A DNA stretch of 64,000 nucleotides from Paragordius varius (Eukaryota > Nematomorpha): NCBI GenBank assembly GCA_964247055.1, contig OZ176054.1, positions 2,046,001-2,110,000 of the forward strand. The letters run 5' to 3'. The notes beneath the pieces are model-generated. The model worked only from the letters and a program-made list of their open reading frames with translations, did not search any database and had not been told where the DNA came from. Both the position numbers and the translations under genes were made by a program. Below, one piece after another: positions 25,141 to 36,427 of this stretch; position 1 is the stretch's first letter, and every line of letters begins with the position of its first letter.

Positions 25141-28138
25141 TTATTTAAAATAACCATGATTAATTAATAGCATTACCTTAACTCGTTCTCCATATAAGCT
25201 ATAAAAAGTTACTGAGCATTTGTTAGTTTTCCCATTATTTTCGTCAAAAGTTCGACAAGCGTCAAACGGGGGACAATATAAATGTAAACTCACAGCTGGG
25301 ACTATGTGATCTTGGTTAGACATTCTGTGTACTCCAATGCTATCTGAACTCAAAAAATTATCAAAATAATAAAAGAGAAATTAGTAAAGAATTATATTTA
25401 ATAAAAAATTATGTTTTTTGAATTCTTATACGGTTTTTAAATGTAGAATTATTGAATCTCATGTTGGTTAAAAACTAAAAATAATTATAATTTTGCAAAA
25501 AAATTTGTTTCTTAATTATTAAAAATTAAAGGAGTTACAGTAAAAATGAAATTTACAAACAAAACGTAAAAACATAAAGACAAATGTTATATTTTAAAAA
25601 ACAACCATACTTTTATAATTGTTTTTCTTATACAAATTATATGGTGACAATCGTAAAATATAATTGATTGTTACCTACATCTCTATTCTATTTAATACTA
25701 TGAAATTTAAAATTTAAAAAAAAAACAAAGTTTACTTTTGAAAAAATATTTGTCTATATTACGGTTCGATTGTATAATTTCAATTTTTAATGAAATTCGT
25801 ATTTGAAAAGTAAAAAGCCTTACCATTAATGTATGAAACTTGATTTTTGGTATAATGATTTTTGCCTTTCGTGAACATCTTCAGATCTCCACAATCTTCT
25901 GTAACTCTGTAAAGTTCTTCAGTAAGTTGACCTTGAAGTACCTATCCATATTGCAGTAAAAAAATATTATTATACGGACAAAACGTAAAAATATATAGAA
26001 AAGGTTTGAAAGTATGATTGCCTTTTGAAAAAAAATATTTGTCTTTATATTATAAATTATGTATATGACATAATTTATTATCTTTCAATGCATCAAAAAA
26101 ATCTAATTATAAGTTTTTTATTAAAAACATAGCAAAATATAAATTTTTGAAAAATATTATAAATGATTCTTTAATATCTACTTTAACAAAGCAATGTGAA
26201 TTGGAATGGTCATGAATACCGCTAAGCATGTCTGGCCCCCAGCACAGTAACATAAGGTTATATTTTCCATTGCCTTTGTCAATCAAATTTCTTGTATATC
26301 TGTTAACATAAAATTTTAAAATATAACATGTAAATATATATGTAATTCTAGACCGATTTTTAGAGAATATGGCGAAAGATGGCCCGCCTATATACTAATA
26401 GGTTGGAATTGAATTGAAAAATTTAATTCGGCAAGAGGCACCTACAAAATAATGCGCTATGAGGCTGACAATAAAAGATTTTTTAATTTATATATATATT
26501 TTTTTAAATAATTTAAATTATCATTTAACCTTCAAGATTCAAATATTAGGGGGCAATGAGTTGCCGTCATTTTCTAAAATACAGTGATATTTAATGTTGA
26601 TCATCATACTTTTCAGATATTATAATATGATTCTAGTTTTAAAATATATAGTTTATTGAAATTTGAGCCCTCATATTGGCCAAAAAAATTAAAATCTAAA
26701 CAATATTTAAAGGGGAGTATTTATTTACGCTACCTTACTATGGTGATAGGAGAAAATTGATATTTTGTCAACCTGATCAGTATCAAGCATACTTGATTAG
26801 TATTTTATAAATATGTTACATGTTGGATTAAAATTATCGTTTAATATATTTATTGCAAGATTTAAATCTGACCGCCATAGAAAGGCAATCAATATTTGTA
26901 AACAGATTATATATGATTAAAAAATAGAAATTAAAAAATGATATTAAGACGGTAAGTTGCATTTTTAGCCTTCTGTACATGACCGCCTAAAAATTACGCA
27001 AAAGAAATGATGTGCATATGCGAAAGGCATAATTATATTTCGTTAGATAATTTTAATATAATATTTAATCAGGGATAGAAGCAGAAATTTTTATTTGGGT
27101 ACGAATGTTAATTTTTTTGTTTTGGGGTCGCAAAAAAACGGTTTCAAACGGTTCCATTGTCTTTCGTAAAAGGGTTCTGGTTTCAGTTTTATATACCATT
27201 TACAATGCAAATTCACCCTTGAACATTTCAAATTCACTCTCGAACAATACGAATATATTTTTCGGCTATTATAACTCATCATTAATAAGTAATATATTTT
27301 TACGACATTCGTCATTATATTAATTTTAAACTCATTTTTCAATATAAAAAATATAGGTAATTTTTCATCTCATAATTTATTTTAGGATATTGTTCAGGGG
27401 TGAATTTGAATGGTTCGAGGGTATTTAAATTGATCAGTGAATTTAAATTGTAAATGGTATAATAATGGTAAATTAAACTTTTCATATGGCCAATATTTGT
27501 TTGATAAAAATGAATGCTTTAAGAATCATTTAAACAGAAACTTAAAAAAATTATTAATTATTCCCTTTTGTCATTTATATCCGTAGGATATAAATACATA
27601 TATAATAAAATAAATTAAAAGCTAGTAATTAAAAATTTATGCAAATAAATTATTTTTATGATCAAAATATTTCATACATGCAAATTTTGTGATTTTCTCT
27701 GGCCCAGGTCCAAATTGGCTTTCGTTTAAATTAATTACGTTTTGTAAACATTTTATTCGTGACTTATATAAAAAATAATGAAATATAAAATTAGCTTAAT
27801 TGTGTGTGGTTACCTGTTTGTTGCTTTTTTGGACACGCGTTAAAACATATAAAATTGGTAATTATAATAAAAAAAATTTTTAATATCAAATAATTTTTTA
27901 TAAAATTACTATACCGATATGGATCAAAGTAGGCATAAGGGGCCCAATCCGTTTCATTTGATTCATAAGCTAACATAATTTTGTTAATATCATCGATATT
28001 GACTGTGTCGCGTTGAAAACAGTGACGAATTCCATCTAACATTTCGTCCCAACTTAGTTTTGGACAAGTTAGAATATCGTGTAATTCTGGGCTCTTTTCA
28101 AACATCATTTTGTTTAGCTGTTGTTGTAAGGTCTTCAT
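25141..28138 (-). CDS. Cysteine dioxygenase
   Basis: Four exons: 28138-27915, 26299-26182, 25941-25824, 25343-25141, joining in frame to 220 residues (human CDO1 has 200). The enzyme oxidises L-cysteine to cysteine sulfinate with a non-haem iron, in cytosolic sulfur amino-acid catabolism. Iron ligands are visible as His104 and His106 ([11 protein letters not shown]) and His159 (DSIGVHRM). The Cys-Tyr cofactor pair is Cys111 and Tyr176 ([10 protein letters not shown]). The carboxylate-binding Arg is Arg78 in YTRNLI. These equal human H86, H88, H140, C93, Y157 and R60 by constant offset. The N-terminus has [20 protein letters not shown]. The last residues ([12 protein letters not shown]) are not like other CDOs; a donor after GERVK at about 25181 could lead to an unseen exon, but AATAAA near 25104-25109 supports the stop at 25141. 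Confidence 0.95.
25536..25792. repeat. Family 4 MITE in intron 3 of cysteine dioxygenase
   Basis: Left end ttacagtaaaaatgaaattt, then acaaaacgtaaaaacataaa. Right end acggttcgattgtataattt then caatttttaa. Diverged relative of 3942-4223. Confidence 0.65.
25952..26055. repeat. Family 4 MITE, shortened copy in intron 2 of cysteine dioxygenase
   Basis: tgcagtaaaaaaatattatt, then atacggacaaaacgtaaaaa, then tttgtctttatat. The outer right arm is missing. Confidence 0.55.
27193..27460 (+). repeat. Family 2 MITE, copy B, in intron 1 of cysteine dioxygenase
   Basis: Left ATACCATTTACAATGCAAAT; right AAATTGTAAATGGTAT. About 268 bp, same orientation as copy A. The centre carries ataactcatcattaataagt. Confidence 0.75.
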
Positions 28139-29990
28139 TGTTGTTTAATATTAAATTTTTAAGGTATAAAAATATTAAACAAGTTTGATGAAAATCTTAA
28201 AATTAAAAGTTTGATGAAAAAAATTGTAGTTATTAAAAGTTCGATGGATATAATAAATAATGCGATATTGGTTTGGAAAGTTTGTTTTACTGCACCAAAC
28301 TAGAACCAATCATATTAATGAAGTGTATTTCAGAAAAAAAGTAATTATTATAATTATAAAATAACAATCATATAGCAAAGAGTTTAAAACTAGTGGAATC
28401 AAGCAATAGTTCAATACTGTAAAAAATATTTCTGTTAACAGAAAGCAATCAATTTTTTATTTATTTTAAATTTATTGAAAAATGACGACATTGTTGCATC
28501 AACTTTTTTGATAATAATTATATTTATATATTTTATTTGATTATCTAGTAATATGATTAGTTTTAAAATGTATATAAATAGGTAAAAAAAAATTTCACTA
28601 CAAAATTAATATTTATTTTACAATGTGTAACATGATATTCATGTTGACAATGAAATTATATAAACTACTTTCCGCATATTAAATTCATATTTTTATATAA
28701 AATGATAAAATGAAGATGATTTGATAAATAATAACAATGGGGGAGTGGTTGTTTATTTTTAGGTTTTATAATTGAAAACAAATAATATAACGTGATTTTA
28801 TTTTTATCTTTGTGACATCAGATGTGATTGAAAATTATAATTCTCATAAAATATGAAAAAATATTTTATTAAATTTTGCAGTAATATTAGTTTTAAATAA
28901 CTATATAAACTTATGATAAAATTGATATTTAAATGGTAAATGACGGATTGCTGTTTTGTATTACCTATTGTTAAACACGTTAAATCACAAGATATACAAT
29001 GAAAATTAAATAAATTAAACTGAAATTGTATAACAAATAAATTTTAACTAAAAATACTAAATGTTATGCAAAGCCCTTCCTCAATAATAACTGCAGATTA
29101 GTTTCGTGCTTGTTAGCACTCATCAGTACATCACATAACTGATTAAGAAACGGTAAAATTAATAACATTTATCTAAAAATATTTGACAGAATATCCGAAT
29201 TTAAATTAAAACAAGTAACAATCTATAAATAAAAATTATTTTGAAAAAAATTATTCGAAACCCCGAGATTTATTTGTTTACACATACAACTGATTGTATT
29301 TTACTTACTAAAACATAATTTGAGCCAAAAACTGTTTATGACGAAATTGTATTTAGCATGTAATGCAGTTTAGTTTTATTAAATATTTTTTGTCTACTTT
29401 TTAGCAACAAATAATGAATAGATTTTACCCTTAAACTTTTATAATGATTGTTTTATAATAATGCAATTATTTTTAAATTATTCCACCCTAAAATATATGT
29501 AATACTCATCTCTCAATACCTTGATAAATTATTATTATTATGAATATATATATATATATATATATATATTTGTAAAAAATCATCATTTTATGAGAGATAT
29601 TGCATCATAATTTCCTAATTGTCGATGCATTCTTTTTAAAAAATGGTTATTCGGAGAATTTTTTGGGTTTTTAAATAACTATCAACACACAAACACAATC
29701 TTTCAAGGTTAGAAAATAGTTAATTTTCTCGGTAACGTTTGATTTTATTACACAAAAATTTATTTTATAAGTTTAATCAAGTTTGAAAAATGATAATGAT
29801 GAATTAAGTACGACTTTGTCGAGAATAAGGCTAATAGTTTGTCACGTAGATTCTCGTTGCTTATAATAAATATAAGTAAACATTACTCTATTTTCAATAA
29901 TAATTATTAATTAAGATAAGATTTTATTTTGCATATATATATATATATATGTATATATATATGAATGTGGTAAACATGAAAAATTTATGT
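28139..29990. other. Non-coding spacer upstream of cysteine dioxygenase
   Basis: AT-rich with a (TA)n tract at 29544-29569 and one structured element, the hammerhead core at 29101-29126. No exon seen. Confidence 0.6.
29071..29150 (-). ncRNA. Hammerhead ribozyme motif
   Basis: On the minus strand the core is complete over 29126-29101: CTGATGA, then a 4-bp stem II GTGC / GCAC closed by loop TAACAA, then GAAAC. Downstream, ACT-AATCTGC-AGT can form a very short stem III ending in U-U as a possible cleavage position. The 5' arm GTTATGTGATGTA precedes the core. Its 3' partner is unclear: the best pairing I see is with GCTTTGCATAAC. Short-stem-III type I hammerheads are known from Penelope-like elements and related retrozymes, and a Penelope-like element lies 4.3 kb away on the same strand. 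Core certain, activity not shown. Confidence 0.65.
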
Positions 29991-30004
29991 GATTTCAATG
30001 TGAA

Positions 30005-30785
30005 AAATTGGATTTTCAGACCATACAACAATGCGAATTATTGAATGATGACCCAACATAAACTGAACGGCTATAGGCAGCATTACATGTATTACATAAA
30101 ATCAGCACACGTCTACGAGCAATAGGAAAAATTGATAAAATCGATAATGGATTACACACAATTTGAAAGAGCGTCATATCCCAAAGTGACCTCTGAAATC
30201 TTGCTTTGAATACAAAATTTTTTGCGCCAAATTGACATGATGGGAAGTGGGTTTATTGTATAATGTCAAGGCTAAAATATCTGTGGATTTAACTTGATAG
30301 GGTCTTCCATCAACAAATAAGGCCAAATCTCCGCAATAAAACAATGTTTTATGTCCAGTGGGATCACAGATATTATGTACTTTTGCTACCCCAGCAAACC
30401 GTTATTACACAACGGCAAAAAAGTTAAGCCCTGCATTAACAGAAAAACGACCGGGATGGGTTAAAAGACATCGCAAATTGATTTTGCTGCATGACTAAGC
30501 TCCTCACAAAGTAAAATCAGCAAAATTTGGAAATCTCTTCGATGGTAAATCCTTTGGCATCTGCTATACTCTCCTAACTTAACGCTCTCCTACTACTTCT
30601 TTGCATCAATGGGGCACACGCTGACAGAGTAGCACTTAAATAACTTCGAAGAAGTTGGAAAATGGCTGGATGGCATGTTTACGGCAAAACACAATCAGTT
30701 TTTCTGGCATGGCATTTATATTATATGACAGATGGGCGAAATGTGTACAAGCTGATGGACAATATTTTCAATATAATAAATAATT
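30005..30785 (+). pseudogene. mariner transposase remnant
   Basis: Decayed frames spell the mariner order. The helix-turn-helix region CELLNDDPT and ISTRLRAIGKI comes first, then WDHRYYVLLLPQQTVITQRQ, then KLILLHD with APHK, the LYSPNLTLSYY region, FASMGHTLTE and WLDGMFTAKHNQFFWHGIY, ending in CVQADGQYFQ. Several stops and frameshifts break it. The third catalytic Asp region (YSPDLAPSDY in live elements) reads with Leu-Ser. A plain DNA transposon; terminal repeats were not delimited. Confidence 0.85.
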
Positions 30786-30789
30786 GTTT

Positions 30790-31545
30790 TTTTTTTCAAA
30801 ATTACGTTTTTTTACCAAACCAGACTTATCACTGGTAAAGTAGTGTCGATTTAAAAATGTATAATTCAATGACCGCAAATGTGGGATAATTACATGGATC
30901 ACCCGTATCATGACCTTCTTGGCCATATAAATTAATTGTTGATGTTTAAAATTTTATTTTTCTACAATACATTATATTAATATTTTACAGCAAAATTGCC
31001 TGATACAAATGACATTCCCGGTCAAACAAACATAAGGTTTTTTAATACAAAGATATATAATTGAAACCTATATCCTGATGGGAATGGCTATGACGCAGTT
31101 AGAAAAACGGGAAGTCCGTCTTCAAATCCCTTTAAAAAAAATTTATAAAATAATACTTTTTTAATAATCTCCCAGTTGAGTCCTTTATGTTAAAATAGGG
31201 TATTCGATAAAAAAAGTGTCTTTGAAGCGTTTTATAAAAAATTTTTAATATTTTTTAACAATTTTTTATATCTATTTAACCATATGAAATATTTATGGTA
31301 CGCATCGCTCTTTTGAGGTAGAGTTTATAATTCAATGCTGTTATCGAATTTCTTTCGCTATTGAGCAATTTTTCGGGACAATTTATTCGCCTATACATTT
31401 CCTTTATTAATTCGTCGATTATGGAGGATGCCCAAGTTTCCATATTTAGCCCCACCCAATGTAAAATCACGTCTAATTCAAAAAAGTCTATATCTCAGCG
31501 TTCGGTCGAGATATTAAAAAAATTGTCCTTTCCAACTAAGACATG

Positions 31546-31578
<33 letters not shown>

Positions 31579-32190
31579 GTTGGTTTTGATTCCGGAAAAA
31601 TAATAACTAAATTAAAAGTAAAATAAAAAAAATATGGAAAAGGATAAAGGACATTTTTGTTTATGTAACTTTTAATTTCATTTGCCCCATTTTTTTATCT
31701 ATCCATTAATATTAAAGCTTTTTTAATTCTCTGTCGCATGGGCTGAAATGCAGGTCAAGACTTTAAATCTGCTTTTTCCAAGATATTTTTTGGTTTTTTC
31801 AGGGCGATTTATTAGCTCAGTATAGCATGTTTTTGTTAATTATGCAAAAAATTTGTGTCTTAATTATATGTGTGCATGAGTGAATGTAAATAAGTTGTAT
31901 ATTTTAAACAGAAATTGCGAATTCTTCTAAATTTATTCACTGCCCGTTTTGAATACAATTCATTAAATCATTAACGTTTCCAAATTAAAAAAACTAATAG
32001 TGTTCTTTGCTATAATACAAATCTTTGACCCAATTAAACCCTTTCTAATTCATCAAATATATATAAATTAAATTCTATAAATTTATATGGATTACAGAAA
32101 TACAACAATCACAATATCACATTATTACAAATGCATCAAAATAAAGTTTTAGATATTTGATTTAAACAACATATTGAAAATAACTATATA
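30790..32190. other. Non-coding region with repeat debris
   Basis: AT-rich, includes (TA)n at 31545-31572. An open frame on the minus strand at 31276-31470 has no recognisable family. Nothing firm. Confidence 0.5.
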
Positions 32191-33141
32191 ATGTTAACAA
32201 ATAATCTCTCAATTAAACCCGATACTATTTATATCTTGGCAGCAAAACCCAAATCAACCCGATCATCCTGTACAATAACGAGAAATAAAAATAACGTTGC
32301 CACATCATACAGTGGTGAAAATGAAAGGGGCGAAACTGATATAAATGACAAATGTCCGTGTTTTACATTCATGTACAACGGAGAAATACAGTATGAAATG
32401 GGACAAGGTATAAATAGCACGCGTGTTCTAAACCGTCTCAATCGAAATTTGTTTGAAGTCATACGGATGACAGATGATTTGACAACAGACACAGAATTTT
32501 TAACCAAAGATTATGGTACACAGGGCAAAGAGCGTATTGCTAAATTGCTGGCAGAAAGTAAATGTGAAACTGAAATTTTGAGTCAATTAAATGCCTCTTT
32601 TGGTGCAAGTTCAAAAAGTATTTCAAATATTCCTCCTTTAGTCACAACTCCGACAAAATCTGGTGGAGAAAAAGAAAATAGTAATGCTAAAACAAAAAAT
32701 ACAGAAACTCAAAAATGCCAAAACGAAAGCTGGTGGGATAAAACAAAGGCCGAATTATTAAATTCATTGACAATTTTGCCTCAAACTAAGCATCTCTTAA
32801 ATAGCAACCATCGTAGTAGTTATAAACAACAAATTAAATTTATACAATCCGACATTGAAAATAAGATTGATCTGGCAAAAACTCTTGTAGCTCAGATTCA
32901 GCGTAAACAAGCTTTATTCAACAAACTTTGGACCGATAACACGGACTTGAAAAACGAAAATTTCTTGCTACGCAGAGAAAACGCCAAATTAAACAAGAAA
33001 GAATGTTATACCAATTTGCACCCCTATGATTTTAAAAACAGTTTTTCCGAGTTTAAATCGGACACTTCAGTAGAAAACAATATTGGCTCTTCCTCAAAAA
33101 ATAGCGATGCTAAAAGTGATACAATCAATCTTGATGGATAA
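32191..33141 (+). CDS. Intronless orphan protein with C-terminal coiled coil
   Basis: A 316-residue frame from a true ATG at 32191. The N-terminus is polar with a short ordered stretch around CPCFTFMYNGEIQYEMGQG and VLNRLNRNLFEVIRM. Residues about 215-275 have heptad-like spacing (IQSDIENKIDLAKTLVAQI and later ENFLLRRENAKLN) and should form a coiled coil. The tail is Ser/Asp/Asn-rich. No signal peptide or membrane segment. AATAAA lies near 33291. I do not recognise the family; the length of the frame in such AT-rich DNA argues that it is real. Confidence 0.7.
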   Translation: MLTNNLSIKPDTIYILAAKPKSTRSSCTITRNKNNVATSYSGENERGETDINDKCPCFTFMYNGEIQYEMGQGINSTRVLNRLNRNLFEVIRMTDDLTTDTEFLTKDYGTQGKERIAKLLAESKCETEILSQLNASFGASSKSISNIPPLVTTPTKSGGEKENSNAKTKNTETQKCQNESWWDKTKAELLNSLTILPQTKHLLNSNHRSSYKQQIKFIQSDIENKIDLAKTLVAQIQRKQALFNKLWTDNTDLKNENFLLRRENAKLNKKECYTNLHPYDFKNSFSEFKSDTSVENNIGSSSKNSDAKSDTINLDG

Positions 33142-33386
33142 CGAAAATGATTTAAAACACTTAAAACTATATAAATTAGTAAATGATTATTATTATTAAA
33201 ATAATAATTTGTATTCTCGTAAAATTTATTGAAATCAAACTATATCCAAAATTTTCGATACATGAGAGTATCTTTTTCAATGGATTAATTAAAATAAAGA
33301 AAATAATAATAAGATTAATTAAAACAAAATTTGAAAAATATAATTATAAATTATGATAACAAAAAATGCAAAGTGATGTGCATATG
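33142..33386. other. Short spacer and 3' flank of Penelope-like element
   Basis: AT-rich; probably the 3' untranslated end of the Penelope-like element on the minus strand. No gene. Confidence 0.4.
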
Positions 33387-34912
33387 TTATTGTTTTTTCC
33401 TTGGTGTGGTAAATATTTTGAAGTAATCTGTTTCTTTTAGGAAGTCTTTTGTGACTTTGTTAAGATCTTTCCTCTCTTCTCTTCTGTTGATGAGGTGTAT
33501 ACTGTTTGAATGGATAAAACAAGCCTCCAAAATCAACCTATCGGATAATTTGTCGGCTTGTGCTACAATGGATGCTGGGCCGAAGGTGTGACCTGTATTG
33601 TTGCAATGGTCGTAGATGGCCGAACCTTTTCTGTTGTGTTCTTTTTCTCTAATATTTATAGGGCGTTTAGATTGTCCAATATAGTGCGCTGGACAATCAT
33701 TACATCTTTTGTGGTAGACAGTACATTCGTTTTTTGGTTCTCGGCGTGGTCTTAACAGACTTAATAAATTCTTTGGTGGTTTGTAATAAACACGTACATC
33801 CTTTTTTGTAATAATATTGTTAACTTTTTTGGATGTATTGTTATAAGTCAGGCAAATACATTTTTCGGGCGGATTTTGTTTTTCTCTTGGGTTTAATATA
33901 TTGTTTATTGAATCTGTTATCCAATGCTTTTTATAACCTTGATCAAGTAATATGGTTACTATTTCTGATGTTTGAGATGTTCGTACCTTTATGTCATTTG
34001 GTAATTTAAGCGTTCTTTTTAGAAACGCGTTTGTTATGGCTTTGTAAGTTGCTACTGGATGGTTAGACGTAATGGGTAAAAATTGGTAAGAGAAAAGTTC
34101 TTTATAATGGACTTATATGGATATACTATTGATTCTACGGGTAAGATTGAGGTCTAAAAAGTTGATACTGTTGTTCTTTTCTTCCTCTATTGTTAGTTTT
34201 AAATCGGATATTTCGTTGATAATGTTTTGAAAAACTTTTATATTGTCAATGGTGTCGATGATTAAAATATCATCCACATAACGGGTATAGAGGTTTGGAC
34301 GAAATTTTTCAAAAGCCTGTTGCTCAATTAGTCTCATGCAAACTTCACCAATGATTGAACTAAATGGTGAACCCATTGGAGTCCCGCGAATTTGCTTATA
34401 GAAACTATCATTAAACATAAAATAAGTATTATGCAGCGCAATATTTATTAGGGATTGAAGCGCACTTCGATGGATCTGGCTGTTAAAATAATCTATGTTA
34501 TCATTAATGGTTTTGTTTAACGCCTGAAACGCTAATTCAATTGGTATATTTGTATATAAAGAGACTACATCTAACGAACAAAACATATCATTATCTTTAA
34601 CATGATAATCATTTAAAACCTTAACTAATTCATAAGAGTTTTTGGCTGTATAATTATAATTTTCAAGTATGGGTTTAAAGAGATTGGATAGGTATTTACT
34701 TATTTTATAAGCAGGCGCAGTGCGATAATCAATGATAGGACGTAGCGGATTGTTGGGTTTATGGATTTTAGGGTTTGCATAAAATGTAGGTGGATGTTGA
34801 GACTGTGGTAACATATTATTGTAAATTTTTTCATTAATATGTTGTCTAGATTTTAAGAGTTTTAGTAATTTTTTTATTTGGTTAACAGACTTGCACATTG
34901 GGTTTTGTTTTA
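33387..34912 (-). mobile_element. Penelope-like retroelement, 5'-truncated
   Basis: The minus strand encodes a Penelope-type reverse transcriptase: FYANPKIHKPNNPLRPI, LDVVSLYTNIPIEL, GTPMGSPFSSI, LYTRYVDDILII and INFLDLNL. It is followed by a linker (HPVATYKAITNAFLKRTLKL, then KKDVRVYYKPPKNLL) and a GIY-YIG endonuclease: VYHKRCNDCPAHYIGQSKR, EKEHNRKGSAIYDHCNNTGH. Stop at 33387-33389. The reading frame is interrupted. Upstream of about LKQNPMCKSVNQ the sequence switches to the 3' tail of the RTE element, so the Penelope N-terminus is missing. No LTR or capsid gene is part of this family's plan. Confidence 0.92.
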
Positions 34913-34927
34913 GTTATTATTATTACA

Positions 34928-36343
34928 TTACATGTTTTCACTCGTGAGAGCGGTCATGTTATACAACCTGTCTCGCCATAAAACTCTATCTATGGCGTCC
35001 TCTGCATTAAGCTCGTATTCTGCTAGCTCTCTTTTTACTGTATCTATCCATTTTGTTTTAGGTCGCCCACGTCCTCGTTTTCCCTCAACTATATAACCAT
35101 CTATTATTTTTGCAATATAATTAGAATCTCTCCTTTTAATGTGCCCGAACCAACGTAGCCTATTTTTTGACATTCTTTCCACTATTGCTTTAATATCTGT
35201 GCTCCCACGAATAAATCTATTCTCGATTCTGTCCTTTCTAGTTACCCCACACATCATTCTGAGCATTTTCATTTCAGTCACGTTAAATTGTCTTTCTTCG
35301 GATTTTTTGACACCCCATGTCTGTGAATTATACATCATTGAGGGCTGGACAACTGAACTGTAAATCTTACCTTTCACTCTAACATCAATATTTCGATCGC
35401 ATAATACGCTCGAAATTTTCTTCCAATTAACCCAGCTGCTCTTTATTCTTAAATTAATATCGTCAGTTAACGAACCATCTGCACTTAACATAGCTCCCAG
35501 ATATTTGCAACTTTCTTTACCCTTCAGAACCCAACTATCATCAACTACCATTTCATGTTGTGGACCCCCAAAAGTAATAAGTTCGGTTTTTGCTTTGTTT
35601 ACTTTCAGACCATATTGATCCAGCATAACAACCCATCTGTTTACCGTTCGCTTTAACTCAATTAATGAATCAGACAAGATGATTATGTCATCTGCATACA
35701 TTAAATACCATCCTGAACTCACATTAACAACCTTGGCTACCTCGTCCATACAAATTATAAACAATAAGGGGCTGAGTGATGAGCCTCGGTAGACTCCATG
35801 CTTTATTGAAAAGGGCTCTGATAAACCTTGTGGAGTTTTAATCCTGGAGGTGTGTGATTCGTACATTATTTGTAACAACTTAATATAACTTTCTGCCACC
35901 TTTTGACGACGGAGACTCCACCAAATAGTTTCTCTAGGAATCCTGTCAAACGCCTTCTCTATATCAATCAAAACCCCGTGTAATTCTTTCTTTTTTTCAA
36001 TGTGTTTTTCAATCAACCTCCTAACCGCATGTATAGGATCTACTGTTGACTTTCCTGGCATGAAACCAAATTGATTTCCTTCTATAGATATCATTTTCCT
36101 GATTCGCTTTTCAATTATTTTTTCAAACAATTTCATAGTGTGCGACATAAGTTTTATCCCTTTATAGTTACTACATTCATTTATATCACCTTTTCCTTTA
36201 AATAAAGGCACAGTTAAACTTTCCTTCCATTCAACCGGGATTTCATACGTTGAAACAACTTTATTAAATACACGCTCCAAAAAATCTAATCCCGAATTTC
36301 CAAGCACTTTCCAACAATTTTTGTTGTTTGGCATTTCTAACAA
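34928..36343 (-). pseudogene. RTE reverse transcriptase and C-terminal domain
   Basis: Contains EWKESLTVPLFKGKGD, NYKGIKLMSHTMKLFEKII, NQFGFMPGKSTVDPI, LIDIEKAFDRIPRE, GVYRGSSLSPLLF, the catalytic LMYADDIIIL, LKVNKAKTELITF and CKYLGAMLSADG. The C-terminal RTE block is VEGKRGRGRPKTKWIDTVKR. Length is 471 codons, open throughout; it is separated by a frameshift from the endonuclease part. The catalytic Asp pair is intact. Confidence 0.92.
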
Positions 36344-36427
36344 ATTAGATTCTACTTCCTTTTGTTTGCTTCTATTGGTCTATCAGTAGCTTCAACTGTA
36401 TTTGGCAAAAATATCTCGCCTACCCCT

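Noticed and set aside
27091-27342. Minus-strand 83-codon frame in an intron of cysteine dioxygenase
   Set aside because: Covered by a family 2 MITE; does not match any dioxygenase exon.
34113-34898. Reading the reverse transcriptase as an LTR element or retrovirus
   Set aside because: The FYANPKIHKP, LDVVSLYTNIP and GIY-YIG features are specific to Penelope-like elements; no gag, integrase or LTR is present.
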